DNA of 64,000 bases from Zobellella endophytica (GCF_003012775.1 NZ_PXYG01000009.1:78101-142100), one strand, 5' to 3'; shown: positions 17,070 through 27,296, numbered from the stretch's first letter. Made by a program: numbers and translations. The notes: a model not told the origin generated them from the letters alone.

Positions 17070-17819
17070 ATGTGGATAGGGGTGGTTAGCCTCTTCCCGG
17101 AGATGTTCCGGGCAGTATCCGACTATGGCGTTACCGGTCGGGCCGTGAACGATGGCCTGCTGACATTCGAATGCTGGAACCCGCGGGACTTTACCCGGGA
17201 CAGGCATCGCACCGTGGATGACCGGCCCTACGGGGGCGGACCCGGGATGCTGATGATGGTTCAGCCCCTGCGCGATGCCATCGCGGCGGCGCGGGCGGCG
17301 GCCGGCGAAGGAGCAAAGGTGATTTATCTCTCTCCTCAGGGCCGCAAGCTGGATCAGCAAGGCGTGACCGAGCTGGCCCGGGAAGAGAAACTCATCCTGG
17401 TGGCCGGGCGTTACGAAGGGGTGGATGAGCGCGTTATCCAGGCCGATGTCGACGAAGAGTGGTCGGTCGGCGATTACGTGCTCAGTGGCGGCGAACTGCC
17501 GGCCATGGTGCTGATTGATGCGGTGGCGCGTTTGGTGCCCGGTGTCCTCGGTGACATGGCGAGTGCGGAGCAGGATTCCTTCAGTGAAGGATTGCTGGAT
17601 CATCCACACTACACACGCCCCGAGCAGCTGGCGGGAATGACAGTTCCCAAGGTGTTGCTGAGTGGCAACCACGCCGAGGTGGCACGCTGGCGAATGCAGC
17701 AGTCGTTGGGCCGGACCTGGTTAAGAAGGCCGGAACTCTTGAATAACCTAGCTCTGACTGACGAGCAAGAACAACTTCTTGCCCAATTTGTTCGCGAATA
17801 TCGCGAGTCGAAACAGTAG
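17070..17819 (+). CDS. trmD: tRNA (guanine-37-N1)-methyltransferase TrmD
   Basis: TrmD makes m1G37 next to the anticodon, preventing +1 frameshifts. The 249-residue SPOUT protein begins [13 protein letters not shown] and contains [13 protein letters not shown], the knot region with [11 protein letters not shown] and [16 protein letters not shown], and a C-terminal domain with [11 protein letters not shown] and [12 protein letters not shown]. The frame is open upstream to 17022, but the ATG at 17070 gives the conserved N-terminus and is preceded by CGCGGAGAAA. It is translationally placed between rimM and rplS as in E. coli. Confidence 0.98.
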   Translation: MWIGVVSLFPEMFRAVSDYGVTGRAVNDGLLTFECWNPRDFTRDRHRTVDDRPYGGGPGMLMMVQPLRDAIAAARAAAGEGAKVIYLSPQGRKLDQQGVTELAREEKLILVAGRYEGVDERVIQADVDEEWSVGDYVLSGGELPAMVLIDAVARLVPGVLGDMASAEQDSFSEGLLDHPHYTRPEQLAGMTVPKVLLSGNHAEVARWRMQQSLGRTWLRRPELLNNLALTDEQEQLLAQFVREYRESKQ

Positions 17820-17851
17820 AGTTTTCAGTTTACCCTAGGTAAGGAAATATC

Positions 17852-18214
17852 ATGAGCAACATCATTAAGCAGCTTGAAGACGAACAATTGCGCAGCGATA
17901 TCCCCGACTTCGGTCCGGGTGACACCGTGCGTGTACAGGTACGCGTTGCCGAAGGCGGCAAAGAGCGTCTGCAGGCTTACGAAGGCGTGGTTATCGCCAA
18001 GCGTAACCGCGGTCTGCACTCTTCTTTCACCGTGCGCAAGATCTCCAACGGTGAAGGCGTAGAGCGTACTTTCCAGACTCACAGCCCGCTGATCGGCAGC
18101 GTGGAAGTGAAGCGTCGCGGCGCCGTGCGTCGTGCCAAGCTTTACTACCTGCGCGACCGTGCCGGTAAGTCTGCCCGTATCAAAGAGCGTCTTACCAGCA
18201 AAAACGGCAAGTAA
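17852..18214 (+). CDS. rplS: 50S ribosomal protein bL19
   Basis: bL19 sits at the subunit interface. The 120-residue product contains [32 protein letters not shown] sequence, [15 protein letters not shown] and [13 protein letters not shown], and ends [19 protein letters not shown], all family hallmarks. A TAAGGA box precedes the ATG. Last gene of the rpsP operon; a strong terminator lies 16 bases after the stop. Confidence 0.98.
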   Translation: MSNIIKQLEDEQLRSDIPDFGPGDTVRVQVRVAEGGKERLQAYEGVVIAKRNRGLHSSFTVRKISNGEGVERTFQTHSPLIGSVEVKRRGAVRRAKLYYLRDRAGKSARIKERLTSKNGK

Positions 18215-18230
18215 GCCGACCGGCTGTGCC

Positions 18231-18257
18231 AAAGGCCCGCATTTGCGGGCCTTTTTG
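18231..18257 (+). terminator. Terminator of the rpsP-rplS operon
   Basis: GGCCCGCA and TGCGGGCC form an 8-bp stem with a TT turn, with AAA before and TTTTTG after. Confidence 0.9.
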
Positions 18258-18341
18258 TTTTCTGCCTCCGCCGTCGGGCCCTGATCTCCCGAGATCCTGC
18301 CGGCGGCGCTGCCGAGTCGGTGGCCGCGGGAACAGGCCCGG

Positions 18342-19019
18342 TTACAGCATGAAATGTCGGGCCAGCAGGGCCCCGGTAAAGGTGGTCTTGAGATAAAACC
18401 CCCGGGGCAGGGTCTGGATCGGCTGCCCCTGCCGGCCCACCGCCTCGGTCAGGGCCCGGCCGTTGGCGGCCTTGGGCCGCAGCTGCAGTACCTGGCCGTG
18501 ACGGGCGGTGATCTCCTGCACTCGGCCGAGGCTTATCCATTCCATGATCTCTTCCCAGTCCTGGCGCAGCAGCCGTTCTTCTTCCCGGCTCGGGGTCCAC
18601 AGCAGCGGCTGACCGATCCGTCTTGCGCCCGGCGCGACACTGCGCTCGCCCAGTACCGGTATCCACAATACCCGGGACAACTTGTTGCGTACATTGGAGT
18701 GTTCCCAGCTCAGCCCGGCGATGTCGGTGAGTGGGGCCACGCAAACGAAGGTGGTCTCCAGCGGTTTTCCCTGGCTGTCGACGGGAATGGTTTTCAGTTC
18801 GACTCCCAGTTCGGGGAAATCCTGTTCCGGCTTGGAGCCGGCGGAAGCGCCCAGTGCCAGTTCGAGCAACAGGCCGACCCAGCCCTTGTCCCGGCGCAGG
18901 TGGGCCGGGACCGGGATCCCGAGGCGATGGGCCAGTTCACCCAGGCTGAGGCCGGCCAGTTGGCCGGCGGTTGCCATCAGGGCGTCGATAGAAGCGGGTC
19001 TTGGTGTACATTTGTTCAA
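18342..19019 (-). CDS. mutH: DNA mismatch repair endonuclease MutH
   Basis: MutH nicks the unmethylated strand at hemimethylated GATC sites when activated by MutS and MutL. The 225-residue protein carries the catalytic Asp67, Glu74 and Lys76 in [10 protein letters not shown], as in E. coli (Asp70, Glu77, Lys79), plus [14 protein letters not shown] and [11 protein letters not shown]. This implies Dam methylation in the organism, since MutH is confined to dam-containing gammaproteobacteria. The gene is convergent with rplS and divergent from rppH, with a 675-bp gap between mutH and rppH that holds DnaA boxes. Confidence 0.96.
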   Translation of the reverse strand: MNKCTPRPASIDALMATAGQLAGLSLGELAHRLGIPVPAHLRRDKGWVGLLLELALGASAGSKPEQDFPELGVELKTIPVDSQGKPLETTFVCVAPLTDIAGLSWEHSNVRNKLSRVLWIPVLGERSVAPGARRIGQPLLWTPSREEERLLRQDWEEIMEWISLGRVQEITARHGQVLQLRPKAANGRALTEAVGRQGQPIQTLPRGFYLKTTFTGALLARHFML

Positions 19020-19181
19020 AATTTAATCACTCCGGGCAGCGGGGGAAGTGGGCGGAACCTTGTCGAAATCACTATTTAACTGATTGATTTATATATGCTT
19101 AACCGCCTCTATCCGGGGAAGGGCATCGCCTTCGGATGATATACCGGTTTTACCTGAGTATAAACATGCTGTTGCACAGCC

Positions 19182-19571
19182 TTATCCACAGAAAAACTGG
19201 ATAACTGCCTCGGCGGTGCTGCCGATGATTTTTCGGCGTGCTGCGGGCCGAAAAAGAGGATTTTTTTCCTCCCGTTAACCCCGGCTTTACCCGGTTTCTG
19301 TGGATAACTATCCGGTGGTTGATCTTTGAGCTACCGGACTTATTAACACCGATTGCAGCCGTTGAACGCCTGTGAAAAGATCCAGGTTGATCCGGGTGTT
19401 GTATTTTAATCTTATGATTTTTATGTGTTTTTATTATTCATTCCTGATGATCATCGTCGGGAATACGGATCGTGAGGAAGGATAAAGGGTAAGCTATACA
19501 ACCTTTACCACAAGATTATCCACATGTTTTGGGGGAAAATAACGGCGGAGGGATCCTTTTTCTGTTTATAA
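19182..19571. promoter_or_regulatory. DnaA-box cluster, likely DARS2
   Basis: The 675-bp gap between mutH and rppH contains three perfect DnaA boxes (TTATCCACA): at 19182-19190 and 19516-19524 on the plus strand and 19299-19307 on the minus strand. Weaker ones lie at 19196-19204 (minus, TTATCCAGT), 19340-19348 (TTATTAACA) and 19563-19571 (minus, TTATAAACA). The first two boxes face each other across 5 bases. The region is A/T-rich and has several GATC sites. In E. coli the mutH-rppH gap is the site of DARS2, which converts ADP-DnaA to ATP-DnaA. No ORF or RNA gene is apparent in the gap. IHF and Fis sites could not be assigned with confidence. Confidence 0.75.
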
Positions 19572-19694
19572 CTATTGACAAAACGCCGAGTTATTCAAGA
19601 TGTCTTGCCGGTGGTGGTATCACAGCATGATTTGCCGGAAATAGGGGAATATGGAACAATCATCCTCATGTGAGCTTTTTAGTCTGGTGATTGC

Positions 19695-20213
19695 GTGATA
19701 GATGGTGACGGTTTTCGTCCCAATGTAGGCATAGTGATCTGCAATCGCAAAGGCCAGGTGTTATGGGCCAGACGTTACGGGCAGCACTCCTGGCAGTTTC
19801 CCCAGGGCGGCGTGGATGACGGCGAAACACCGGAACAGTCCATGTACCGGGAATTGTATGAAGAGATAGGGCTAAGGCCCGAAAATGTCACTTTGCTGGC
19901 GGTGACCCGCCACTGGCTCAAATACAAGTTACCCAAACGTCTGGTAAGGTGGGACAGCAATCCCGTCTGCATAGGTCAAAAGCAGAAATGGTTTCTGTTG
20001 CGGTTGGATTCGGATCATGAATCACACATCGAGTTCGGTTGCCACGGGCACCCCGAGTTCGATGACTGGCGCTGGGTCAGCTACTGGTACCCGGTGCGAC
20101 AGGTGGTGTCTTTCAAACGGGAAGTATACAGGCGGGTGCTGAGGGAGTTTGCGCCCATCGTCATGGCCGAGCAGCAACAGGGCCGCAAAGACGGGCGCAA
20201 GCGGTACAGGTAG
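19695..20213 (+). CDS. rppH: RNA pyrophosphohydrolase RppH
   Basis: RppH removes pyrophosphate from 5' triphosphate ends of mRNA and opens them to RNase E decay. The 172-residue Nudix protein begins [17 protein letters not shown] with GTG at 19695. The Nudix box runs from [20 protein letters not shown] into IGL (about residues 38-60). [20 protein letters not shown] and [20 protein letters not shown] are family signatures. It is followed by ptsP, lgt and thyA, exactly as in E. coli, and is preceded by the DnaA-box region. Confidence 0.97.
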   Translation: MIDGDGFRPNVGIVICNRKGQVLWARRYGQHSWQFPQGGVDDGETPEQSMYRELYEEIGLRPENVTLLAVTRHWLKYKLPKRLVRWDSNPVCIGQKQKWFLLRLDSDHESHIEFGCHGHPEFDDWRWVSYWYPVRQVVSFKREVYRRVLREFAPIVMAEQQQGRKDGRKRYR

Positions 20214-20244
20214 CAGGGCACAACCAATACAGGAGTAAGCCTCG

Positions 20245-22503
20245 GTGTTAAAGGAATTGCGGGAAATCGTTCAGCGGGTAACGGCCAGCTCCGATCTTGA
20301 CGAAGCCATGTCTGAACTGGTCAGGAAAACCCGCAGTGCCATGCAGGTTGATTGCTGTTCCATCTATCTGCGCCGGGATCTGGAGCAGGCCTATCTGCTT
20401 GCCGCCACCGACGGCCTGGCGCTGGAAGCGGTGGGCCATGCCAAGATCCCGCTGGGGGAGGGGATCGTCGGCCTTATCGGTGAAAAGGAAGAGCTGATCA
20501 ACCTGGCCGATGCCCAGCATCACCCCAAGTTCAAATACCTGCCCGAAGCCCATGAAGATGCCTTCAAGTCCTTCCTCGGCGCCCCCATCATCCACCAGCG
20601 CAAGACCTTCGGCGTGCTGGTGGTGCAGCAGAAGGAAGTGCGACTGTTCGAGGAGGGGGAAGAATCCTTCCTGGTGACCCTGGCCTCCCAGTTGGCAACG
20701 GTCATCGCCCATGCGGAAGCCAAGGGCAACCTCAAGTCCCCCAACTGGCACGGCGTGCTGCGCGGCCTGGCCGGTTCACCCGGCATCGCCATCGGCAAGG
20801 CCTGGGTATGGCGGCCGCGGGTCGAGCTCAGCCAGGTGACGGCGCGCAAGGGCGACGATCCCGCCTTGCAGCATGCCCGGTTCGACAAGGTGCTGGTCCA
20901 AGTGGAGGAAGAGCTGGACAGCATGGCGCTGCGCTTCAAGGAGTCCCAGGCCAGCGAGTCGGTGGCGGTGTTCGAGGTGTATCAGTACATTCTCAAGGAT
21001 CCGGTGTTCATCGGCCTGATCCGTGAGGAAATCGAGCGAGGCTGGATCGCCGGCAGCGCGGTCAAGCGGGTGTGTGAAAAGCAGGTCGCCCAGTTTTCCA
21101 CCATGTCCGACCCTTACCTGCGCGAACGGGCGGCGGATATCCGCGACCTGGGGCAGCGGCTGCTGACCCGGCTGATCCATGAAGATGAGGGGCCGCTGAC
21201 TCCGGAGGAGCCGATCATCCTGGTGGCGGACGAGATCAGCGCCACCCTGATCGCCGAAATCCCCAGGGGCAAGCTCAAGGGTATCGTCTCCGCCAAGGGC
21301 TCCATCAACTCCCATGCCGCCATCCTGGCCCGGGCCATGGGCATACCGGCGGTGATGGGCATCGATCACTCCTTCGAGCTGCTGGAAGATCGCACCCTGA
21401 TCGTCGATGGCTACAGCGGTGAGCTGCTGGTCGAGCCGATCAAGTCGGTGCTGCGCGAGTACCGCCGGCTGATGGCCGAAGAAGCCCAGATGGACGAGCT
21501 GTTTGCCACGGTGCGCCAGGAGCGTTCGCAAACCCTCGACGGGGTCAGCGTGTCGCTGCTGCTCAACGCGGGCCTGAGTGCCGACACCGACATCGCCATG
21601 AACGATGCCGCCGACGGGGTCGGGCTGTTCCGTACCGAGATCCCTTTCATGATGCGGGACCGCTTTCCCTCCGAGCTGGAGCAGGCGGCCAACTACCGCC
21701 GGGTGCTGACCAGCTACCAGGGCAAACCGGTATGCATGCGCACCCTGGACGTGGGGGGCGACAAACAGCTGCCCTATTTCCCCATCGTCGAGGAGAACCC
21801 CTTCCTCGGCTGGCGGGGCATCCGCCTGACCCTGGATCACCCGGAGATCTTCCTGGTCCAACTGAAGGCCATGCTGCGCGCCAGCGAGGGGCTGGACAAT
21901 CTGTCGGTCATGCTGCCCATGGTCGGCAACCTGGACGAAGTCCGGGCGGCCCGGCGGCTGCTGGACCGGGCCTGGCGGGAAGTGTCGGCGGAAACCGCCG
22001 CCCATCAGGGAACCATCCGCTACCCCAGCCTGGGCGTGATGATCGAGGTACCCTCCCTGCTGTACCAGTTGCCCGAACTGGCGCCGCTGGTGGATTTCTG
22101 GTCGGTGGGCACCAACGACCTGACCCAATACCTGTTGGCGGTGGACCGCAACAACGGCCGGGTGGCGGACATTTACGATGCCATGCATCCGGCGGTGCTG
22201 CGGGCCCTGCAGCAGATCATCGATGCGGCCCGCCGTTATGCCAAGCCGGTGTCCATCTGCGGCGAGCTGGCGGGGGATCCGGTGGGGGTGCTGGTGCTGA
22301 TGGCCATGGGCTACCGCCGTTTCAGCATGAACAACAGCAATATCATGCGTATCAAATACGTGGTGCGTCAGTCTCGTACCGATGAATTGCAGAAGGTGCT
22401 GCAGGAGGCCCTGAGCCATCAGCATACCGGCGCTTTCAAGGGCGTTTTCGGCCGTTACCTGGAAGAGCGGGGGCTGGGCGGCCTGATGCGGGCTGGGCGT
22501 TAG
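20245..22503 (+). CDS. ptsP: Nitrogen PTS enzyme I, PtsP
   Basis: PtsP (EI-Ntr) takes phosphate from phosphoenolpyruvate and passes it to NPr and EIIA-Ntr, a regulatory relay linked to nitrogen and potassium status. The 752-residue protein has an N-terminal GAF domain (about 1-165, VDCCSIYLRRDLEQAYLLAATDGL split), then the EI domains: swivelling domain with the active His in GSINSHAAILARAMGIPAVMG near residue 358 and the PEP-binding barrel with GLFRTEIPFM, RTLDVGGDKQLPYF, GTNDLTQYLLAVDRNN and the Cys in SICGELAGDP. Starts with GTG after AGGAG. Lies 31 bases after rppH. Confidence 0.96.
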   Translation: MLKELREIVQRVTASSDLDEAMSELVRKTRSAMQVDCCSIYLRRDLEQAYLLAATDGLALEAVGHAKIPLGEGIVGLIGEKEELINLADAQHHPKFKYLPEAHEDAFKSFLGAPIIHQRKTFGVLVVQQKEVRLFEEGEESFLVTLASQLATVIAHAEAKGNLKSPNWHGVLRGLAGSPGIAIGKAWVWRPRVELSQVTARKGDDPALQHARFDKVLVQVEEELDSMALRFKESQASESVAVFEVYQYILKDPVFIGLIREEIERGWIAGSAVKRVCEKQVAQFSTMSDPYLRERAADIRDLGQRLLTRLIHEDEGPLTPEEPIILVADEISATLIAEIPRGKLKGIVSAKGSINSHAAILARAMGIPAVMGIDHSFELLEDRTLIVDGYSGELLVEPIKSVLREYRRLMAEEAQMDELFATVRQERSQTLDGVSVSLLLNAGLSADTDIAMNDAADGVGLFRTEIPFMMRDRFPSELEQAANYRRVLTSYQGKPVCMRTLDVGGDKQLPYFPIVEENPFLGWRGIRLTLDHPEIFLVQLKAMLRASEGLDNLSVMLPMVGNLDEVRAARRLLDRAWREVSAETAAHQGTIRYPSLGVMIEVPSLLYQLPELAPLVDFWSVGTNDLTQYLLAVDRNNGRVADIYDAMHPAVLRALQQIIDAARRYAKPVSICGELAGDPVGVLVLMAMGYRRFSMNNSNIMRIKYVVRQSRTDELQKVLQEALSHQHTGAFKGVFGRYLEERGLGGLMRAGR

Positions 22504-22571
22504 TCCGCACCGCTGGCTTTTGCCGCCGTCCGATTGCACAATACCGTTTTTGTTTTTGACGGGGTAAGTGC

Positions 22572-23390
22572 ATGTCTGAAAGCCACTGGGTGTTTCCCGG
22601 ATTTGATCCCATCGCCGTGCAAATCGGCCCACTGGCCGTGCACTGGTACGGACTGATGTATTTGCTGGGCTTCATGTTCGCCTGGTGGATGGCCAATCGC
22701 CGGGCGGCGCAGCCGGGCTCGGGCTGGACCCGGGATCAGGTGTCCGACGTGCTGTTTTACGGCTTCCTCGGCGTTATCCTCGGCGGACGCCTGGGCTATG
22801 TGTTTTTCTACCAGCTCGACACCTTTCTCGCCGATCCGCTTTACCTCATCAAGATCTGGACCGGTGGCATGTCGTTCCACGGCGGCCTGATCGGGGTGAT
22901 CACCGCCCTCTGGCTGTTTGCCCGCAAGCAGAACAAGACCTTCTTCGCAGTCTCCGACTTTATCGCCCCGCTGATCCCCTTTGGCCTGGGCGCCGGGCGC
23001 ATCGGCAATTTCATCAACGGCGAGCTGTGGGGCCGGGTCACCGAGGTGCCCTGGGCCATCATCTTCCCGGCGGCGGGCGAGCTGCCGCGTCATCCCTCCC
23101 AGCTCTACCAGTTCGCCCTCGAAGGGGTGGCCCTGCTGCTCATCCTCAACCTGGCCTGGCGGCTGCGGGCGCCGCGCGGCGTGGTGTCCGGCCTGTTCCT
23201 GCTGTGCTACGGGCTGTTCCGCTTTATGGTGGAGTTCGTGCGCGAGCCCGACGCGCACCTGGGGGTCTATCTCAATGTGTTCAGCATGGGCCAACTGCTG
23301 TCAATGCCGATGATGCTGGCCGGCGTATTGATGTTATGGGCGGCGTACCGCCGTCCCCGATGGTTTGGCAATGGAGAAAGAACCGCATGA
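22572..23390 (+). CDS. lgt: Prolipoprotein diacylglyceryl transferase Lgt
   Basis: Lgt transfers diacylglycerol from phosphatidylglycerol to the lipobox Cys of prolipoproteins at the inner membrane. The 272-residue polytopic protein shows [11 protein letters not shown] near residue 24, [10 protein letters not shown], the MSFHGGLIG motif near residue 98, and the Lgt signature [20 protein letters not shown] near residue 143, then RHPSQLYQ. Seven hydrophobic segments fit. The stop overlaps the thyA start (ATGA), so the pair is translationally coupled, as in E. coli. Confidence 0.97.
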   Translation: MSESHWVFPGFDPIAVQIGPLAVHWYGLMYLLGFMFAWWMANRRAAQPGSGWTRDQVSDVLFYGFLGVILGGRLGYVFFYQLDTFLADPLYLIKIWTGGMSFHGGLIGVITALWLFARKQNKTFFAVSDFIAPLIPFGLGAGRIGNFINGELWGRVTEVPWAIIFPAAGELPRHPSQLYQFALEGVALLLILNLAWRLRAPRGVVSGLFLLCYGLFRFMVEFVREPDAHLGVYLNVFSMGQLLSMPMMLAGVLMLWAAYRRPRWFGNGERTA

Positions 23391-24181
23391 AGGCCTATCT
23401 CGAGCTGATGCAGCATATTCTTGAGCAGGGGGAACGGAAAGAAGACAGAACCGGCACCGGCACCCTGTCGGTGTTCGGCCATCAGATGCGGTTCAATCTG
23501 CAACAGGGCTTTCCGCTGGTCACCACCAAGAAGTGCCATCTGAAATCGATTATCCATGAGCTGCTGTGGTTCCTGAACGGTGACACCAATATCGGCTACC
23601 TCAAGCAGCACGGGGTGCGTATCTGGGACGAATGGGCCGACGAAAACGGCGATCTGGGGCCGGTCTACGGTCATCAGTGGCGCAGTTGGCAGGGGGCGGA
23701 TGGCCGGGTGACCGACCAGATCAGCCAGGCGCTCGAGACCATCAAACACAACCCGGATTCACGCCGCATCATCGTCTCGGCCTGGAACGTGGGCGAGCTG
23801 GACCGGATGGCGCTGGCCCCCTGCCATGCCCTGTTCCAGTTCTACGTGGCGGGCGGCCGGTTGTCCTGCCAGCTATACCAGCGCAGCTGCGATGTGTTCC
23901 TCGGGTTGCCGTTCAATATCGCCAGCTACGCCCTGCTGACCCACATGATGGCGCAGCAGGCGGGGCTGGAGGTCGGGGATTTCGTCTGGACCGGGGGCGA
24001 CGTGCACCTCTACCGCAACCATCTGGAGCAGGCCCGGCTGCAACTGACGCGTGAGCCTCTGCCGTTGCCGACCTTGCGCCTGGCCCGCCAGCCCGACTCC
24101 CTGTTCGATTACACCTTCGAGGATTTTGTGCTGGAAAACTACCAGGCGCACCCGCATATCAAGGCACCGGTGGCGGTTTGA
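23387..24181 (+). CDS. thyA: Thymidylate synthase ThyA
   Basis: ThyA methylates dUMP to dTMP with methylenetetrahydrofolate. The 264-residue protein has the same length as E. coli ThyA and matches throughout: [53 protein letters not shown], the catalytic Cys146 in [12 protein letters not shown], and [20 protein letters not shown]. The frame continues upstream through lgt in another reading frame, but the ATG at 23387 gives the family start and overlaps the lgt stop. No terminator is obvious; an A/T-rich 179-base gap separates it from nhaA. Confidence 0.98.
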   Translation: MKAYLELMQHILEQGERKEDRTGTGTLSVFGHQMRFNLQQGFPLVTTKKCHLKSIIHELLWFLNGDTNIGYLKQHGVRIWDEWADENGDLGPVYGHQWRSWQGADGRVTDQISQALETIKHNPDSRRIIVSAWNVGELDRMALAPCHALFQFYVAGGRLSCQLYQRSCDVFLGLPFNIASYALLTHMMAQQAGLEVGDFVWTGGDVHLYRNHLEQARLQLTREPLPLPTLRLARQPDSLFDYTFEDFVLENYQAHPHIKAPVAV

Positions 24182-24360
24182 CGCGAATTAATATGGTTAA
24201 TTTTGTTAAATTAAAGTGATAAATTTTATTTATATCGGATATACCAAGGTCTAATTGTAAAAATATTCGATTTTGCCGAGTAGTTAAGCAGAAACAACCG
24301 ATTACTCGCCACCGCATGAGCTGATTACACTCGGGTAAGTCCAAGTGTGGAGACTCATCT

Positions 24361-25551
24361 ATGTCAACCGTATTGAAACGATTTATGGCCATGGAATCGG
24401 CCAGTGGCATCCTGCTCATCCTGGCCGCCGTTGCCGCCATCCTGATGGCCAACAGCGATTGGGCCCATCTCTACAGTGCCTTTCTCAACACCCAGGTCCA
24501 GGTGCGCATCAGCGGCCTTGACCTGGACAAACCCTTGCTGCTGTGGGTCAACGACGGCCTGATGGCGCTGTTTTTCCTGCTGATCGGCCTCGAGGTCAAG
24601 CGCGAACTGGTGGAAGGGGCGCTGTCCCGGCGGGAGCAGGCGATATTTCCGGCCCTGGCCGCCCTCGGCGGCATGGTTTTCCCCGCCCTGTGGTTCCTGG
24701 CGTTCAATGCCGACAACCCGGTTACCCAGAACGGCTGGGCCATTCCCGCCGCCACCGATATCGCCTTCGCCCTGGGGGTGATGGCGCTGCTGGGCAAACG
24801 GGTGCCGCTCAGCCTGAAGATCTTCCTGCTGGCCCTGGCGATCATCGACGATCTGGGGGTGATCCTGATCATCGCGCTGTTCTACAGCCATGGCCTGTCA
24901 CTGCCGCCGCTGGGGATCGCCCTGCTCGGGATACTGGGACTGGTCTGGCTCAACCGCGCCCGGGTCGGCAGCCTGGCACCCTATCTGCTGCTGGGACTGG
25001 TGGTCTGGGTGGCGGTGCTGAAGTCGGGTATTCATGCCACCCTGGCCGGCGTACTGCTGGGCTTTCTGGTGCCGCTGTATGGTGCTGGCGGCTCCCCCTC
25101 CAAGCGGCTGGAGCACGCCCTGCATCCCTGGTGTGCCTTCCTGATCCTGCCGTTGTTTGCCTTCGTCAACGCGGGGGTTTCGCTGCGCGGGCTGTCGCTG
25201 GGCGACCTGTCTTCCGCCCTGCCGTTGGGGGTGATGATGGGACTGCTGGTGGGCAAGCCGATGGGGGTGTTCCTGATCAGCTGGCTGGCGGTCAAGCTGC
25301 GCATCGCCCAGCTGCCGGCGGGCGTCTGCTTCAAACAGATTTTTGCGGTGTCGGTGCTATGCGGAATCGGTTTTACCATGTCCATTTTCATCACCTCCCT
25401 GGCGTTCAGCGGCCACGCGGAGCTGGCCAACCTGTCCCGACTGGGCATTTTGCTGGGCTCTACCCTGGCGGCGCTGATCGGCTATACCATGCTGCACCTG
25501 GCGTTGCCCCGGGCCGAGAAGTCCCCGGTTTTGCAGGTGCAGCGCATCTGA
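24361..25551 (+). CDS. nhaA: Na+/H+ antiporter NhaA
   Basis: NhaA exports one sodium ion for two protons and is central to salt and alkaline pH tolerance. The 396-residue membrane protein has the ion-binding pair Asp163-Asp164 in [10 protein letters not shown] at the same positions as in E. coli, Asp133 in [12 protein letters not shown], and the [10 protein letters not shown] and [10 protein letters not shown] motifs. About twelve membrane segments are visible. nhaR follows, separated by a terminator, so the regulator has probably its own start signals. The upstream 179 bases are A/T-rich and likely hold the promoter; NhaR sites could not be assigned. Confidence 0.97.
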   Translation: MSTVLKRFMAMESASGILLILAAVAAILMANSDWAHLYSAFLNTQVQVRISGLDLDKPLLLWVNDGLMALFFLLIGLEVKRELVEGALSRREQAIFPALAALGGMVFPALWFLAFNADNPVTQNGWAIPAATDIAFALGVMALLGKRVPLSLKIFLLALAIIDDLGVILIIALFYSHGLSLPPLGIALLGILGLVWLNRARVGSLAPYLLLGLVVWVAVLKSGIHATLAGVLLGFLVPLYGAGGSPSKRLEHALHPWCAFLILPLFAFVNAGVSLRGLSLGDLSSALPLGVMMGLLVGKPMGVFLISWLAVKLRIAQLPAGVCFKQIFAVSVLCGIGFTMSIFITSLAFSGHAELANLSRLGILLGSTLAALIGYTMLHLALPRAEKSPVLQVQRI

Positions 25552-25578
25552 GCTGACTCTGTTCTCTGCACAACATGA

Positions 25579-25611
25579 CCGGCCGGGTATTCAAACCCGG
25601 CCCGTTTCTTT
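25579..25611 (+). terminator. Terminator of nhaA
   Basis: GGCCGGGT (25581-25588) and ACCCGGCC (25595-25602) form an 8-bp stem with a 6-base loop, followed by a T-rich CGTTTCTTT. Confidence 0.75.
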
Positions 25612-25644
25612 ATGATGGTGCCACCGCGTATCGGAGATGGTTCC

Positions 25645-26592
25645 TTGTCACACCTCAACTACAACCACCTGTATTATTTCTGGATGACCCAGAAAAAGGG
25701 CTCGGTCACCAAGGCTGCCGAAGCGTTGTTTTTGACGCCGCAAACGGTAACCGGGCAGATCCGCCAACTCGAGCAGCGCCTGGGTGGCAAGCTGTTCAAG
25801 CGCAAGGGGCGGCAACTGGAGGCGAGTGAACTGGGCCAACTGGTGTTCCAGTATGCGGACCGCATGTTCAGCCTGTCCTACGAGATGCTGGATATCGTCA
25901 ACTACCGCAAGGAAGATCACCTGGTGTTCGAGGTCGGCATCGCCGATGCGCTGTCGAAGCGGCTGGCCAGCCGGGTGTTGTTGTCGGTGATCCCCAACGA
26001 CGGCTCCATCCACCTGCGCTGCTATGAGTCGACCCACGAAATGCTGCTGGAGCAGCTCAGCCAGCACAAACTCGACATGATACTGTCCGACTGCCCGGTG
26101 GATTCGGCCCAGCACGCGGGCCTGCTGTCCAAGAAGCTGGGGGAGTGCGACATCGGTTTCTACTGTCGCGAGCCGCTGCCGAGCAAGCCCTTTCCCGCCT
26201 GCCTGGAAGAGCGGCGGTTGCTGATCCCCGGGCGGCGTACCGCCATGGGCCGGCAACTGCGCCATTGGCTGGAGGTGCAGGGGCTCAAGCCGCAGATCCT
26301 GGGCGAGTTCGACGACGCCGCCCTGATGAAGGCCTTCGGCTTTTTCAACCAGGGCATCTTCGTGGCGCCGGCCATCTACCGGGAGGCGATCCTGCAGCAC
26401 CAGCCGGTGATCGAGATCGGCCGGGCGGAAGAACTGAAGGAAGAGTACTATGTGATCTTTGCCGAACGCATGATCCAGCACCCGGCGGTGAAACGGCTGT
26501 GTGAAAGCGATTTCACTTCCCTGTTTTCCGGCCTGGACGATTTTTCGGCGGTGACGGTACCGCCGCCCACCTTTGACAGTGAATTTAGCTGA
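25645..26592 (+). CDS. nhaR: LysR-family sodium response regulator NhaR
   Basis: NhaR activates nhaA in response to sodium and in E. coli also pgaABCD. The 315-residue protein has the LysR winged helix at residues 1-60 ([40 protein letters not shown]) and the effector domain with [22 protein letters not shown] and [10 protein letters not shown]. The frame is open from an ATG at 25612, but that has no ribosome site and sits in the nhaA terminator. The TTG at 25645, eight bases after GGAG, gives the E. coli-like start [11 protein letters not shown] and was chosen. Its end overlaps or abuts the hlyU-like gene, so the two may be cotranscribed. Confidence 0.93.
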   Translation: MSHLNYNHLYYFWMTQKKGSVTKAAEALFLTPQTVTGQIRQLEQRLGGKLFKRKGRQLEASELGQLVFQYADRMFSLSYEMLDIVNYRKEDHLVFEVGIADALSKRLASRVLLSVIPNDGSIHLRCYESTHEMLLEQLSQHKLDMILSDCPVDSAQHAGLLSKKLGECDIGFYCREPLPSKPFPACLEERRLLIPGRRTAMGRQLRHWLEVQGLKPQILGEFDDAALMKAFGFFNQGIFVAPAIYREAILQHQPVIEIGRAEELKEEYYVIFAERMIQHPAVKRLCESDFTSLFSGLDDFSAVTVPPPTFDSEFS

Positions 26593-26611
26593 GAACCTGA
26601 ATGTGACGACT

Positions 26612-26917
26612 ATGGCGATGAATATCGAGGAAATGGAAGCCAACGCGGCCCAGGCCGTGAAACTGCTCAAGGCGCTGGCCAACGAGCGCCGGCTGTTCAT
26701 TTTATGCCATTTGCTCGACAAGGAGCTGTCGGTGGGGGAAATGAACCAGCACCTGGGGTTGAGCCAGTCGGCCCTGTCCCAGCACCTGGCGATACTGCGC
26801 AACGATGAACTGGTGCGCACCCGCAAGGAGGCACAGACAGTGTACTACTCGCTGCAAAGCGAGGAAGTGCGGGAAGTCATCGCCCTGCTGCACAGGCTTT
26901 ATTGCAGAGAGGAGTAA
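26612..26917 (+). CDS. hlyU: ArsR-family regulator, HlyU-like
   Basis: A 101-residue ArsR/SmtB winged-helix protein that resembles Vibrio HlyU closely: AVKLLKALANERRLFILCHLL, ELSVGEMNQHLGLSQSALSQ and VRTRKEAQTVYYSL. It has two cysteines, Cys32 and Cys98, with the same 66-residue separation as Cys38 and Cys104 of V. cholerae HlyU. That pair, shared with SqrR, BigR and YgaV, forms a disulphide or polysulphide that releases DNA. Metal-site residues of classical ArsR are absent. The start is uncertain: in-frame codons also exist at 26573, 26603 and 26618, and no strong ribosome site is visible. It follows nhaR by 19 bases. Its targets are unknown; no haemolysin is nearby. Confidence 0.86.
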   Translation: MAMNIEEMEANAAQAVKLLKALANERRLFILCHLLDKELSVGEMNQHLGLSQSALSQHLAILRNDELVRTRKEAQTVYYSLQSEEVREVIALLHRLYCREE

Positions 26918-26984
26918 GGGGAAGGCGCGAGGAGTGACTATGACCCCGGCGTTGTCTCTAACGCTTCACCTTCTGACAGGCAAT

Positions 26985-27013
26985 AAAAAACCGGCATTGA
27001 GCCGGTTTTTTTA
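26985..27013. terminator. Bidirectional terminator between the hlyU-like gene and rpsT
   Basis: An A-run runs into CCGGC, loop ATTGA, then GCCGG followed by seven T. It can work for both converging genes. Confidence 0.9.
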
Positions 27014-27035
27014 GAGCGCTTGGAACAAGCCTGGT

Positions 27036-27296
27036 TTACAGGGCCTTGATCTGAGCGTTCAGGCGGCTCTTGTGACGAGCTGCCTTATTTTTGTGGATCA
27101 GGCCTTTGGTGGCCATGCGGTCCAGCAGGGGCTGGGCGGCATCGAAGGCTTTCTGGGCGTTGGCCTTGTCACCGGTGGCGATGGCAGCAACTACTTTCTT
27201 GACGTAGGTGCGCACCATGGAACGGCGGCTGGCGTTGTGCTTACGGCGTTTCTCTGCTTGAATCGCGCGTTTCTTAGCAGATTTAATATTAGCCAA
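27036..27296 (-). CDS. rpsT: 30S ribosomal protein bS20
   Basis: bS20 is a 16S rRNA-binding protein of the small subunit body. The 86-residue lysine-rich product begins [20 protein letters not shown] and ends [19 protein letters not shown], with the usual length. The start codon is TTG, preceded by TAGGAG; E. coli rpsT also uses a UUG start, which takes part in its translational autoregulation. Divergent from murJ, as in Pseudomonas and E. coli. Confidence 0.98.
   Translation of the reverse strand: MANIKSAKKRAIQAEKRRKHNASRRSMVRTYVKKVVAAIATGDKANAQKAFDAAQPLLDRMATKGLIHKNKAARHKSRLNAQIKAL

Noticed and set aside
19020..19694. Chromosomal origin oriC
   Set aside because: DnaA boxes and A/T-rich sequence are present, but the flanks are mutH and rppH rather than dnaA, mnmG or mioC, and no 13-mer array was seen. 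The position matches DARS2.
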